Shown here: piece after piece, positions 1 through 7,724 of the stretch
Layout: every line of letters begins with the position of its first letter
Numbering within the stretch: position 1 is the stretch's first letter
Source of the DNA: Streptomyces sp. NBC_01275
GTDB lineage: Bacteria; Actinomycetota; Actinomycetes; Streptomycetales; Streptomycetaceae
Length of the DNA: 64,000 nt
Direction: 5' to 3'
Assembly: GCF_026340655.1 (NCBI RefSeq)
Contig: NZ_JAPEOZ010000001.1
Location: 6,820,001-6,884,000 of the forward strand
Translations under genes and position numbers: made by a program
The notes under the pieces: generated by a model
Seen by the model: the letters and a program-made list of their open reading frames with translations, nothing else
Told to the model about the DNA's origin: nothing
Databases searched by the model: none

Positions 1-78
1 ACAGCTGTCGATGGCCGACGATCGGAGGGATCCTTAGGTTTCACGGTGGTTCTATCTGCTGGTTTGTGGAGGTGCCCC

Positions 79-1005
79 GTGCTGGGTCCCGTGATTCTTG
101 CCGCGTCGCGCAGCGACCGGATGCGACGTCTGATCTCGGCGGCCCCGGTGACCAGGCAGGTCGTCGACCGCTTCATCCCGGGGGAGACGGTCGACGAGAT
201 CGTGCCGATCGTCCGGGAGCTCACCGATCGCGGCCTGGAGCTGACGATGGACGTCGTCGGCGAGGACATCACCCGCCCCGAGCAGGCCGCCGCCGCCCGG
301 GACGCCTACCTGGAGCTGATCGACCGGCTCAAGGAGCTGGAGCTGGGCGAGCGCGCCGAGATGTCGGTGAAGCTGTCCCTGTTCGGCCAAGCGCTGGACG
401 GCGGCCACGAGCTGGCCCTCGCCAACGTCCGCCCGGTCGTCGAGGCCGCCGCCGCCATCGGCACCACCGTCACCCTCGACGCCGAGGACCACACCACCCT
501 CGACTCGATGTTCGCCATCCACGAGGAGCTGCGGCGGGACTTCCCGCAGACCGGCTGCGTCATCCAGGCCTACCTCTTCCGCACCGAGGCCGACGCCCGC
601 CGCCTCGCCGCGAACGGCAGCCGCGTACGGCTCGTCAAGGGCGCGTACAAGGAGCCCGCAGAAGTCGCGTACCAGCTCAAGCACGAGATCGACAAGGCGT
701 ACGTCCGGATCCTGCGCACCCTGATGGAGGGCGAGGGATACCCGATGATCGGCTCCCACGACCCCCGGCTCATCTCCATCGCCCAGGAACTCGCCCGGCG
801 CGCCGGCCGCAAGCTCGACGAGTACGAGTTCCAGATGCTGTACGGCATCCGCAGCGACGAGCACCTCCGCCTGGCCGCCGAGGGCCACCGCATGCGCGTC
901 TACACCGCCTACGGCACCGACTGGTACGGCTATTTCATGCGACGTTTGGCCGAAAGGCCCGCCAACCTGGTGTTCTTCCTGCGAGGCGTGATCACGCGTG
1001 GCTGA
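79..1005 (+). CDS. Proline dehydrogenase (monofunctional)
   Basis: FAD-dependent proline dehydrogenase, oxidising L-proline to pyrroline-5-carboxylate, the first step of proline catabolism. The 308-aa protein is the typical length of monofunctional actinobacterial PRODH. It carries the barrel motifs VRLVKGAY, GSHDPRL, EYEFQMLYGI and, near the C-terminus, TAYGTDWYGYFMRRLAERP, the substrate-contacting helix of the family. I chose GTG at 79 because GGAGG at 68-72 lies 6 nt upstream; the open frame extends to an ATG at 46 with no such site. The next gene, 129 nt downstream on the same strand, encodes the second enzyme of the pathway, so the two probably form a put operon. The gene for its usual regulator is not in the window. 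Confidence 0.95.
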   Translation: MLGPVILAASRSDRMRRLISAAPVTRQVVDRFIPGETVDEIVPIVRELTDRGLELTMDVVGEDITRPEQAAAARDAYLELIDRLKELELGERAEMSVKLSLFGQALDGGHELALANVRPVVEAAAAIGTTVTLDAEDHTTLDSMFAIHEELRRDFPQTGCVIQAYLFRTEADARRLAANGSRVRLVKGAYKEPAEVAYQLKHEIDKAYVRILRTLMEGEGYPMIGSHDPRLISIAQELARRAGRKLDEYEFQMLYGIRSDEHLRLAAEGHRMRVYTAYGTDWYGYFMRRLAERPANLVFFLRGVITRG

Positions 1006-1014
1006 TTCAACCTG

Positions 1015-1069
1015 GCTGTGCCGCGGCTTCTGCCGGGGGTCCGGAGGCTGTCCCCCGGGCAGGCACAGC
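1015..1069 (+). promoter_or_regulatory. Nested hairpin in put intergenic spacer
   Basis: Between the proline dehydrogenase stop and pruA there is a nested inverted repeat: GCTGTGCC at 1015-1022 pairs with GGCACAGC at 1062-1069, and inside it TGCCGGGGG pairs with CCCCCGGGCA with one bulged G. There is no T-tract, so it looks more like an mRNA processing, stability or partial termination element than a full terminator. Function is inferred only from structure. Confidence 0.5.
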
Positions 1070-1134
1070 GTCCGCTCGACCCTCACCGAGGGCTGACCCG
1101 AACACCCGCTCACGTACAAGGAGTTACGGATCCC

Positions 1135-2766
1135 ATGGACGCTGTGACCCAGGTCCCCACCCCCGTCAACGAGCCGGTGCACGGCTATGCGCCCGGCTCG
1201 CCCGAGCGCGCCCGTCTGGAGGTCAGGCTCAAGGAGCTGGCCGAGAACCCGATCGACCTGCCGATGACCATCGGCGGCGAGAAGCGCATGGGCGGCGGCG
1301 AGGCCTTCCAGGTCGTCCAGCCGCACAACCACCGGGCGGTCCTCGGCACCCTCCGCAACGCGACCCAGGCCGACGCCCAGGACGCGATCGACGCGGCCCT
1401 CGCCGCCGCGCCCGCCTGGCGCTCGATGGCCTTCGACGACCGCGCCGCGATCATCCTGCGCGCCGCCGAACTGCTGGCCGGCCCGTGGCGCGAGACCATC
1501 GCCGCCTCCACCATGCTCGGCCAGTCGAAGACCGCCCAGCAGGCCGAGATCGACAGCCCGTGCGAACTGGTCGACTTCTGGCGCTTCAACGTCAAGTACG
1601 CCCGCGACCTGCTCGCCGAGCAGCCCCCGGCCAACTCCCCGGGCGTCTGGAACCGCCTCGACCACCGTCCGCTGGAGGGGTTCGTCTACGCGATCACGCC
1701 GTTCAACTTCACGGCGATCGCGGGCAACCTGCCGACCGCGCCCGCGCTCATGGGCAACGTCGTGGTCTGGAAGCCGTCCCCGACGCAGACCCACGCGGCC
1801 GTCCTGCTGATGCAGCTGCTGGAGGAGGCCGGGCTGCCCAAGGGCGTCATCAACCTCGTCACCGGCGACGGCGTCGAGGTCTCCAAGGTGGCTCTCGAGC
1901 ACCGCGACCTCGCGGGCATCCACTTCACCGGCTCCACCAGGACCTTCCAGCACCTGTGGAAGACGGTCGGCGCCAACATCGAGAAGTACCGCGCCTACCC
2001 GCGCCTGGTCGGCGAGACCGGCGGCAAGGACTTCGTCGTCGCCCACCCCAGCGCCGACAAGGCCGTCCTGAAGACCGCCCTCACCCGCGGCGCCTTCGAG
2101 TACCAGGGCCAGAAGTGCTCCGCTACCTCCCGGGCGTACGTCCCGGCGTCGATCTGGAACTCCGGCTTCAAGGAGGAGTTCGCGGCCGAGGTCGACTACC
2201 TGACCATGGGCGACGTCACCGACCTGGCCAACTTCATCGGCGCCGTCATCGACGAGCGCGCCTTCGCCAAGAACAAGACCGCCATCGACCGCGCCAAGTC
2301 GGACCCGACCTGCACGATCGTCGCGGGCGGCTCCTACGACGACTCGGTCGGCTACTTCGTCCGCCCGACCGTCATCGAGTGCAGCGACCCCGAGAACGAG
2401 GTCTTCACCACCGAGTACTTCGGCCCGATCCTGGCGGTCCACGTCTACGAGGACGAGAAGTACGACGAGATGCTGACCCAGATGGAGTCGGCGTCGGACT
2501 ACGCGCTGACGGGCGCGGTCGTCTCGGGCGACCGCGCGGCGGCCGCGTACACGATGGAGAAGCTGCGCTACGCGGCCGGCAACTTCTACATCAACGACAA
2601 GTCGACCGGCGCCGTCGTCGGCCAGCAGCCCTTCGGCGGCGGCCGCGCCTCCGGCACCAACGACAAGGCCGGCGCCCCGCAGAACCTGATGCGCTGGACG
2701 CTGACCCGCGCCATCAAGGAGACCCTGGTCGCCCCGACCGATTACACGTACCCGCACATGGGCTGA
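1135..2766 (+). CDS. pruA: L-glutamate gamma-semialdehyde dehydrogenase (P5C dehydrogenase)
   Basis: NAD-dependent aldehyde dehydrogenase converting pyrroline-5-carboxylate/glutamate semialdehyde to glutamate, the second step of proline breakdown. The 543-aa protein matches the family's length. Visible ALDH features are the cofactor-binding segment around ITPFNFTAIAGN and VVWKPSPTQ, the FTGSTRTF turn, the ETGGKD segment holding the general-base glutamate, and the nucleophile in GQKCSATSRAYV. The C-terminal region carries QPFGGGRASGTNDKAGAP, typical of P5CDH. The ATG at 1135 is preceded by AAGGAG at 1119-1124. Its position behind proline dehydrogenase supports a catabolic put operon. Confidence 0.95.
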   Translation: MDAVTQVPTPVNEPVHGYAPGSPERARLEVRLKELAENPIDLPMTIGGEKRMGGGEAFQVVQPHNHRAVLGTLRNATQADAQDAIDAALAAAPAWRSMAFDDRAAIILRAAELLAGPWRETIAASTMLGQSKTAQQAEIDSPCELVDFWRFNVKYARDLLAEQPPANSPGVWNRLDHRPLEGFVYAITPFNFTAIAGNLPTAPALMGNVVVWKPSPTQTHAAVLLMQLLEEAGLPKGVINLVTGDGVEVSKVALEHRDLAGIHFTGSTRTFQHLWKTVGANIEKYRAYPRLVGETGGKDFVVAHPSADKAVLKTALTRGAFEYQGQKCSATSRAYVPASIWNSGFKEEFAAEVDYLTMGDVTDLANFIGAVIDERAFAKNKTAIDRAKSDPTCTIVAGGSYDDSVGYFVRPTVIECSDPENEVFTTEYFGPILAVHVYEDEKYDEMLTQMESASDYALTGAVVSGDRAAAAYTMEKLRYAAGNFYINDKSTGAVVGQQPFGGGRASGTNDKAGAPQNLMRWTLTRAIKETLVAPTDYTYPHMG

Positions 2767-2786
2767 CGCCCGCGCGCGCCCCGAAC

Positions 2787-2812
2787 GGGCCAGGTCCTCC
2801 GGGACCTGGCCC
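2787..2812 (+). terminator. Terminator after pruA
   Basis: Perfect 11-bp stem GGGCCAGGTCC (2787-2797) with GGACCTGGCCC (2802-2812) and a 4-nt loop, 21 nt after the pruA stop. There is little T after it, as is usual in Streptomyces. Confidence 0.75.
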
Positions 2813-3064
2813 CTTCCCGTGTGCGAGGCGGCGGACCGGCCGTGCGGGGCCGTCCGTCTCAGATAGTAGGAAGTCCGAGTAATTGTGGAGACAGGCGCGT
2901 GCTCCTCCCTTAGCTTTGTAGGAGCCGAACGTCTCGCTCGATCCAGCGAATGGCGGTCGTGAGCCGGGCCCGTGCAGGCAACCCCTGTGGCCGGTGCTCC
3001 CCGCCCCTCCGGCGTCTCGTAAACCTTTCCGAGCTCCCTGGTTCCTTGAAGGAGTCGATTTCCC

Positions 3065-3196
3065 ATGGCCGAGACGACCGTCCGCCGCCGAGTCCGTCAC
3101 CTCTCCCGCACGAGCGAGTCCGACCGCAAGAACGCCGCCGCCGCGCTCCAGCGCGCCCTCGACCGCCGGGACAACGGCGGCGAGACCGGCCACTGA
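3065..3196 (+). CDS. 43-aa basic small protein
   Basis: A short gene beginning ATG GCC GAG ACG, with GAAGGAG at 3048-3054 placed 10 nt upstream and Streptomyces-like GC-rich third positions throughout. The product is arginine-rich in its first half (TTVRRRVRHLSRTSESDRK), followed by a predicted amphipathic helix (NAAAALQRALDRRD) and a polar tail. There is no membrane segment and no cysteine. I do not recognise a family. It follows the proline genes but has about 300 nt of its own upstream sequence, so it is probably transcribed separately. The ribosome binding site and codon use make it a likely real gene; function unknown. Confidence 0.65.
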   Translation: MAETTVRRRVRHLSRTSESDRKNAAAALQRALDRRDNGGETGH

Positions 3197-3227
3197 GCCG
3201 CGCCCCGCAGGAGAACGCAGTCCGGGA

Positions 3228-3250
3228 GCCGCACCCGCACGGGGTGCGGC
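3228..3250. terminator. Bidirectional terminator between convergent genes
   Basis: GCCGCACCC (3228-3236) pairs with GGGTGCGGC (3242-3250). It lies between the 43-aa gene and the 3' end of the phosphoesterase gene on the opposite strand, so it can serve both. Confidence 0.65.
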
Positions 3251-3269
3251 GCGGGTCCTGAACGGGACT

Positions 3270-4844
3270 TCAGGCCCCGCGTCGCACCTCGAACCGGTCG
3301 ATGCGCCGTCCGTCCTCCGCGAGCGCCGACACCGTCAGCCGCGCCGACGGCCCGCCGACCGCCTCCACCGAGAGGTACGAGAAGCCCCGGTAGCGCACCC
3401 GCGACCACTCCACCGTCTCCGCCGCGTTCTCGCGCGAGCGCGTCCAGTGGAAGGTGTCGACGGAGTCGCGGTCGCGGACGTGTCCCTCGTAGCTCTCCGG
3501 CGCGTCCGCCGGAAAGCCGTACAGATCACGGCCGCCGCCGCCCGCCGTGACGTACACGGTCCCGTCCCGCGTCGGGTCCGTGGACCCGCCGACCGGAACC
3601 GTACGGCCCACCCGTCCGCCCTTCAGGGCGTCCGTCCGCTCGTACACGTGGTTGTGGCCGTTGACCACCAGGTCCACCTGGTACCGGTCGAACAGCGGCT
3701 GCCACTCGGCCCGCACCCCGCCGTCCGAGGCGTGCGCCGAGGTCGAGTAGGCGCAGTGGTGGAAGAAGACGACGACGAAATCGACGTCCGCCGCGGCGCG
3801 CAGGGTGCTCAGCGTCCGCTTCAGCCAGGCCGTCTGCCGACCCTCCGTGTAGCCCCGGTTCGCGGGGATCTCGTACGACACGTCGTTCGCGTCCAGCGCC
3901 ACCACGCCCACGTTGCCGTACCGGAACGCGTACACGCCCGGGGCCGTGCGCGGGTCGAAGCCGTTGTCCGGGAGGGAGAAGCGGGCCAGCTGGCCGCCGT
4001 AGCCGTCGGGGGAGTACCAGGCCTCCATGTCGTGGTTGCCGGTCGTCACCATCCACGGCACCGACCGCGCCACCGGCTCGCTCTGCTTCAGGAACGCGTC
4101 CCAGGCGGTCGGGTCGTAGCCGTCCGACTTCTCGCCCCGGCCGGTGCCGTCGGCGTAGCAGATGTCGCCCGCGTGGAGATGGAAGGCGGGGGCGGCTTTC
4201 AGCAGCAGTCGGTCGATCGCCGCCGCCGAGCGGCCCACGCCCTGGTCGCCGAACGCGGTGAACACGAACCGCTCGGCGCCGGAGGGCGCCGTACGGAAGG
4301 ACGCGACCGTGGCGCGGTGGGCCGCGTCGGCCGGGTCGAAGCCCTCGTGGCCGACGCCGTAGTAGTACGTCGAGCCGGGCAGCAGGTCGGCCACCGCCGC
4401 GTGCACGTAGTACTGGTCCAGCGCCCTGCGCACCCCGTCGACCCCCGGGGTGTGCAGGGCCCGCACCTCGGCCTTCACCTTCCCGCCCAGGTCGTCCGGG
4501 CGGGCGCCGATCCGGACGTACGGCGTGCGGACGGCGGCCGGGACCTGCCAGGAGATCCGCATCTGTGTGCGAGGGTCCGAGCCGAAGGCGAGATGGCGGC
4601 CGAAGGGGGCGACCGAGGAACCGGGGCCGGCGGCGGCGATGGTCGGACTCGCGCTCGAAGCCGCCGACGCCTTCGGCCCGGGGGAGTCGCCCCCGCACCC
4701 CGTCAGCAGCCCGCCCGCCGCCACCGCCCCCGCCGTCACCAGCGCGCGGCGCCTGGTCAGCTTGGTGCGCAGGTACTCGTACTGATCCGCCATGCTCATT
4801 CCGCGGGCCAGCTCGGGCGGAATGCCGACATCGGGTGTCTCCAT
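3270..4844 (-). CDS. Tat-exported lipoprotein metallophosphoesterase (purple acid phosphatase-like)
   Basis: Exported phosphoesterase with the binuclear metal motifs of the calcineurin/purple acid phosphatase superfamily: [22 protein letters not shown] and GHNHVYER. The region before these resembles the fibronectin-like N-terminal domain of purple acid phosphatases. The N-terminus has a twin-arginine stretch ([13 protein letters not shown], residues about 30-42) followed by the lipobox LTGC with Cys50, so it is probably Tat-secreted and lipid-anchored. Length is 524 aa. The start is uncertain: ATG at 4844 gives the longest form, while in-frame ATGs at residues 16 and 18 would still retain the whole signal. 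It is divergent from leuB. The substrate cannot be told from sequence. Confidence 0.88.
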   Translation of the reverse strand: METPDVGIPPELARGMSMADQYEYLRTKLTRRRALVTAGAVAAGGLLTGCGGDSPGPKASAASSASPTIAAAGPGSSVAPFGRHLAFGSDPRTQMRISWQVPAAVRTPYVRIGARPDDLGGKVKAEVRALHTPGVDGVRRALDQYYVHAAVADLLPGSTYYYGVGHEGFDPADAAHRATVASFRTAPSGAERFVFTAFGDQGVGRSAAAIDRLLLKAAPAFHLHAGDICYADGTGRGEKSDGYDPTAWDAFLKQSEPVARSVPWMVTTGNHDMEAWYSPDGYGGQLARFSLPDNGFDPRTAPGVYAFRYGNVGVVALDANDVSYEIPANRGYTEGRQTAWLKRTLSTLRAAADVDFVVVFFHHCAYSTSAHASDGGVRAEWQPLFDRYQVDLVVNGHNHVYERTDALKGGRVGRTVPVGGSTDPTRDGTVYVTAGGGGRDLYGFPADAPESYEGHVRDRDSVDTFHWTRSRENAAETVEWSRVRYRGFSYLSVEAVGGPSARLTVSALAEDGRRIDRFEVRRGA

Positions 4845-4940
4845 GGATCCGAAGCTTCCCGCACGTCACAACGGGCGTCCTGCGTACGGGTGAACGCCAG
4901 TCGACCGAAGGACGCCGGTCCGCCGCCCGGTGTCCGGATG

Positions 4941-4957
4941 TGTCCGTATGCCGGACA
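4941..4957. promoter_or_regulatory. Perfect inverted repeat upstream of leuB
   Basis: TGTCCG-N5-CGGACA, a perfect 6-bp inverted repeat, lies 28 nt upstream of the probable leuB -10 element and about 100 nt upstream of the divergent phosphoesterase. Its place suggests an operator or activator site; no regulator can be named. Confidence 0.4.
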
Positions 4958-4984
4958 GGCCATGTCATCCCATGGGACAAGGAG

Positions 4985-4990
4985 TACGGT
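4985..4990 (+). promoter_or_regulatory. leuB -10 element, probable leaderless start
   Basis: TACGGT ends 6 nt before the leuB ATG at 4997, which would put transcription start at or next to the start codon. An AAGGAG at 4979-4984 is 12 nt from the ATG, too far for an efficient ribosome binding site. Confidence 0.5.
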
Positions 4991-4996
4991 GCCGAC

Positions 4997-6040
4997 ATGT
5001 CTCGCAGCATCAATCTCGCAGTGATCCCCGGTGACGGCATCGGCCAGGAGGTCGTGGCCGAAGGTCTCAAGGTCCTCTCCGCCGTCCTCCCGCAGGATGT
5101 GAAGCTGGAGACCAAGGAGTACGACTTCGGGGCCAAGCGCTACCACGCCACCGGTGAGACCCTCACCGACGCCGACCTCGAGTCCCTCCAGCAGCACGAC
5201 GCGATCCTGCTCGGCGCCATCGGCGACCCGTCGGTCCCGTCCGGAGTGCTGGAGCGCGGCTTCCTGCTCAAGCTCCGCTTCGCCTTCGACCACCACGTCA
5301 ACCTGCGTCCGTCGAAGCTCCTCCCGGGTGTCGCCACCCCGCTGGCCGGCCAGCCGGAGATCGACTTCGTCGTGGTCCGCGAGGGCACCGAGGGTCCGTA
5401 CACCGGCAACGGCGGCACGATCCGCAAGGGCACCGAGCACGAGGTCGCCACCGAGGTCTCCGTCAACACGGCGTTCGGCGTCGAGCGCGTCGTCCGGGAC
5501 GCCTTCGCCCGCGCCCAGGCCCGTCCGCGCAAGAAGCTGACGCTGGTCCACAAGAACAACGTGCTGACCTTCGCCGGTCACCTCTGGACGAACGTCTTCA
5601 ACAAGGTGGCCGAGGAGTTCCCCGAGGTCACCACGGACTACATCCACGTGGACGCCGCGACGATCTACCTGGTCACGGACCCCGCGCGCTTCGACGTGAT
5701 CGTCACCGACAACCTCTTCGGCGACATCATCACCGACCTCGCCGCGGCCGTCTCCGGCGGCATCGGCGTCGCCGCGAGCGGGAACATCAACCCGACCGGC
5801 GCGTTCCCGTCCATGTTCGAGCCGGTCCACGGCTCGGCCCCGGACATCGCCGGCCAGGGCAAGGCCGACCCCTCCGCCACGGTCCTGTCCGTCGCCCTCC
5901 TGCTGCGCCACCTCGGCTACGAGTCCGAGGCGGCCCGCATCGAGGAGGCGGTCTCCGCCGACCTCGCCGAGCGCACGGGCAAGCCCGCCCGCTCCACCTC
6001 CGAGATCGGCGACGCGCTCTCCGTACGAGTAGCCGGCTGA
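4997..6040 (+). CDS. leuB: 3-isopropylmalate dehydrogenase
   Basis: NAD-dependent oxidative decarboxylation of 3-isopropylmalate to 2-ketoisocaproate in leucine synthesis. The 347-aa protein has the family landmarks: [13 protein letters not shown] at the N-terminus, [11 protein letters not shown], the arginine cluster around [29 protein letters not shown], and the metal-binding and dimer motif [13 protein letters not shown] followed by [14 protein letters not shown]. The start at ATG 4997 gives the canonical N-terminus; the frame stays open far upstream but lacks family sequence. leuC and leuD lie 31 kb away beside ndgR, so the leucine genes here are split. Confidence 0.95.
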   Translation: MSRSINLAVIPGDGIGQEVVAEGLKVLSAVLPQDVKLETKEYDFGAKRYHATGETLTDADLESLQQHDAILLGAIGDPSVPSGVLERGFLLKLRFAFDHHVNLRPSKLLPGVATPLAGQPEIDFVVVREGTEGPYTGNGGTIRKGTEHEVATEVSVNTAFGVERVVRDAFARAQARPRKKLTLVHKNNVLTFAGHLWTNVFNKVAEEFPEVTTDYIHVDAATIYLVTDPARFDVIVTDNLFGDIITDLAAAVSGGIGVAASGNINPTGAFPSMFEPVHGSAPDIAGQGKADPSATVLSVALLLRHLGYESEAARIEEAVSADLAERTGKPARSTSEIGDALSVRVAG

Positions 6041-6079
6041 CCCGCCGAGCTGCACCCAGCTGAACGTACCCAGCTGAAC

Positions 6080-6114
6080 GAAGCCGTCGGGTCGCATTCG
6101 CGCCCGGCGGCTTC
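6080..6114 (+). terminator. Terminator after leuB
   Basis: GAAGCCGTCGGG (6080-6091) pairs with CCCGGCGGCTTC (6103-6114) with one G-T pair. It follows a short direct repeat, ACCCAGCTGAACG, just after the leuB stop. Confidence 0.7.
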
Positions 6115-6316
6115 CGCATGTCCGCCGCCGGGTGACACCATCAACCCCGGGTCGCATCACGCCGTATTAACGCCGTTTTCTTCCTCGTGCCCCGCTTGCG
6201 ATAATCGAACGCGGAGCCGCGGTATGAGGCACTGCTCGGACGTCCTAGCACCGGCCACTGGCCGTACGGGCGTGAGCGCGGCCCGTCACTACAACACCGG
6301 TGAAGGACAACCACTC

Positions 6317-7405
6317 ATGACGACGCCCACGATCGAGCTCAAGCCCTCATCCAGCCCGCTGTCCGACGCGGAGCGGGAGGCGATCCTGGCGAACCCCGGG
6401 TTCGGCCGCCACTTCACCGACCACATGGTGACGATCAAGTGGACCGAGGGCCGTGGCTGGCACGACGGCCAGCTCGTCCCGTACGCGCCGATCCCGCTCG
6501 ACCCGGCGACCAACGTCCTGCACTACGCCCAGGAGATCTTCGAGGGCCTGAAGGCGTACCGCCGTCCCGACGGTTCGGTCGCCACCTTCCGGCCGGACCA
6601 GAACGCCAAGCGCTTCCAGCGCTCCGCCCGCCGCCTGGCCATGCCCGAGCTGCCGGTCGAGACGTTCGTCGAGGCCTGCGACGCACTGGTGGCCCAGGAC
6701 AAGGGCTGGGTGCCGGCGCACGGCGGCGAGGAGTCCCTCTACCTACGCCCCTTCATGATCGCGACCGAGGTCGGCCTGGGCGTCAAGCCGGCCAACGAGT
6801 ACCTCTTCCTGGTCATCGCCTCCCCGGCCGGCGCGTACTTCGCCGGCGGTGTGAAGCCGGTGTCGATCTGGGTCTCCGAGGACCGTGTCCGCGCCGTCCC
6901 CGGCGGCATGGGCGACGCCAAGACCGGCGGCAACTACGCCGCCTCCCTGCTCGCCCAGGCCGAGGCCATCTCCAAGGGCTGCGACCAGGTCTGCTACCTC
7001 GACGCGGTCGAGCACCGGTGGGTCGAGGAGCTCGGCGGGATGAACCTGTACTTCGTCTACGGCGACCGGATCGTCACGCCCACGCTCACCGGCTCCATCC
7101 TGGAGGGCGTCACCCGCGACTCGCTCCTCAGCGTCGCCCGCGACCTCGGCTACACGGCCGAGGAGGGCCGCATCTCCATCGAGCAGTGGCAGCGGGACTC
7201 CGAGAGCGGCGCCCTGACCGAGGTCTTCGCCTGCGGTACGGCGGCCGTGATCACCCCGGTCGGCACGGTCAAGCGGGCCGGCGTCGAGTGGCAGCAGTCG
7301 GGCGCCGAGCCCGGCGAGGTCACCCTGCGCCTGCGCAGCGCCCTGCTGGACATCCAGCGCGGCACGGCCGAGGACAAGCACGGCTGGATGCACGAACTGG
7401 GCTGA
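6317..7405 (+). CDS. ilvE: Branched-chain amino acid aminotransferase
   Basis: PLP-dependent transaminase performing the last step of valine, leucine and isoleucine synthesis. The 362-aa protein is a fold-type IV BCAT. The cofactor lysine is K202 in [12 protein letters not shown], followed by the class signature running through [18 protein letters not shown], and the phosphate-binding region near [14 protein letters not shown]. The ATG at 6317 has GAAGGA about 9 nt upstream; an in-frame ATG at 6224 would add 31 unconserved residues. A GATAAT at 6200-6205 is a plausible -10, which would give a leader of about 100 nt. It lies between leuB and cimA but is separated from both by hairpins. Confidence 0.94.
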   Translation: MTTPTIELKPSSSPLSDAEREAILANPGFGRHFTDHMVTIKWTEGRGWHDGQLVPYAPIPLDPATNVLHYAQEIFEGLKAYRRPDGSVATFRPDQNAKRFQRSARRLAMPELPVETFVEACDALVAQDKGWVPAHGGEESLYLRPFMIATEVGLGVKPANEYLFLVIASPAGAYFAGGVKPVSIWVSEDRVRAVPGGMGDAKTGGNYAASLLAQAEAISKGCDQVCYLDAVEHRWVEELGGMNLYFVYGDRIVTPTLTGSILEGVTRDSLLSVARDLGYTAEEGRISIEQWQRDSESGALTEVFACGTAAVITPVGTVKRAGVEWQQSGAEPGEVTLRLRSALLDIQRGTAEDKHGWMHELG

Positions 7406-7448
7406 GTGCCGTGGTGAGCGCCGCGCCGCTCGCATTCTGAGACGGGCG

Positions 7449-7477
7449 GTGGACGCGGGGGCGGTCTGTGCCAGACT
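7449..7477 (+). promoter_or_regulatory. Promoter of cimA leader transcript
   Basis: GTGGAC (7449-7454), 17-nt spacer, CAGACT (7472-7477), then exactly 6 nt to the GTG at 7484. The geometry matches a leaderless Streptomyces transcript. Hexamer matches are moderate. Confidence 0.45.
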
Positions 7478-7483
7478 GCCCCC
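7457..7483 (+). terminator. Strong hairpin after ilvE
   Basis: A 12-bp stem: GGGGGCGGTCTG (7457-7468) and CAGACTGCCCCC (7472-7483), a 3-nt loop and one G-T pair. It probably terminates ilvE. Its right arm also contains the -10 hexamer proposed for the cimA leader. Confidence 0.65.
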
Positions 7484-7534
7484 GTGTTCTCGTTCGCCAC
7501 GATTATTGGCAGCAGGCGCGCCGGTCCGCAGTGA
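7484..7534 (+). CDS. Putative cimA leader peptide (VFSFATIIGSRRAGPQ)
   Basis: A 16-codon frame, GTG to TGA, encoding VFSFATIIGSRRAGPQ. It contains tandem ATT ATT isoleucine codons, which are conspicuous because ATC is strongly preferred in this genome. It has no ribosome binding site but sits 6 nt after a -10-like CAGACT, as a leaderless message would. Fifty-four nt after its stop begins an intrinsic terminator with a true T-tract, and 190 nt downstream is cimA, the committed enzyme of the citramalate route to isoleucine. This is the architecture of a transcription attenuator sensing charged tRNA-Ile. The peptide is inferred, not shown by homology here. Confidence 0.5.
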   Translation: MFSFATIIGSRRAGPQ

Positions 7535-7561
7535 CCGCCACGTACGACCAGGTACGGGCGG
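7535..7561 (+). promoter_or_regulatory. Leader hairpin after the leader-peptide stop
   Basis: CCGCC-A-CGTAC (7535-7545) pairs with GTACG-GGCGG (7552-7561) around GACCAG with one bulged A. It begins directly after the leader-peptide TGA, so a ribosome waiting at the stop would mask its left arm. It is a candidate pause or alternative structure in attenuation. Confidence 0.4.
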
Positions 7562-7588
7562 CCATCGTCGTCCTCGACCCGCGCGCAG

Positions 7589-7621
7589 ACCTCTCGCACC
7601 CGCGAGAGGTTTTTCGCTTTT
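7589..7621 (+). terminator. Intrinsic terminator/attenuator before cimA
   Basis: ACCTCTCGC (7589-7597) and GCGAGAGGT (7602-7610) form a 9-bp stem with an ACCC loop, followed directly by TTTTTCGCTTTT. This is a classic U-tract terminator, unusual in such GC-rich DNA, and lies 104 nt before the cimA start. Confidence 0.8.
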
Positions 7622-7724
7622 CTGGCCCCACCACAGCCGGGAGCGAGCGTGCGAGAGACCATGAGGGGACGGTGGAGCCGGTCATTCCGGTAAGACCGAA
7701 GATTCACAACAGGAGCCTTGAGAC

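Noticed and set aside
52..3066. Very long open frame on the minus strand across the proline genes
   Set aside because: It is antisense to two well-recognised enzymes and its composition (Arg/Gly/Val runs) is that of a GC-bias shadow frame.
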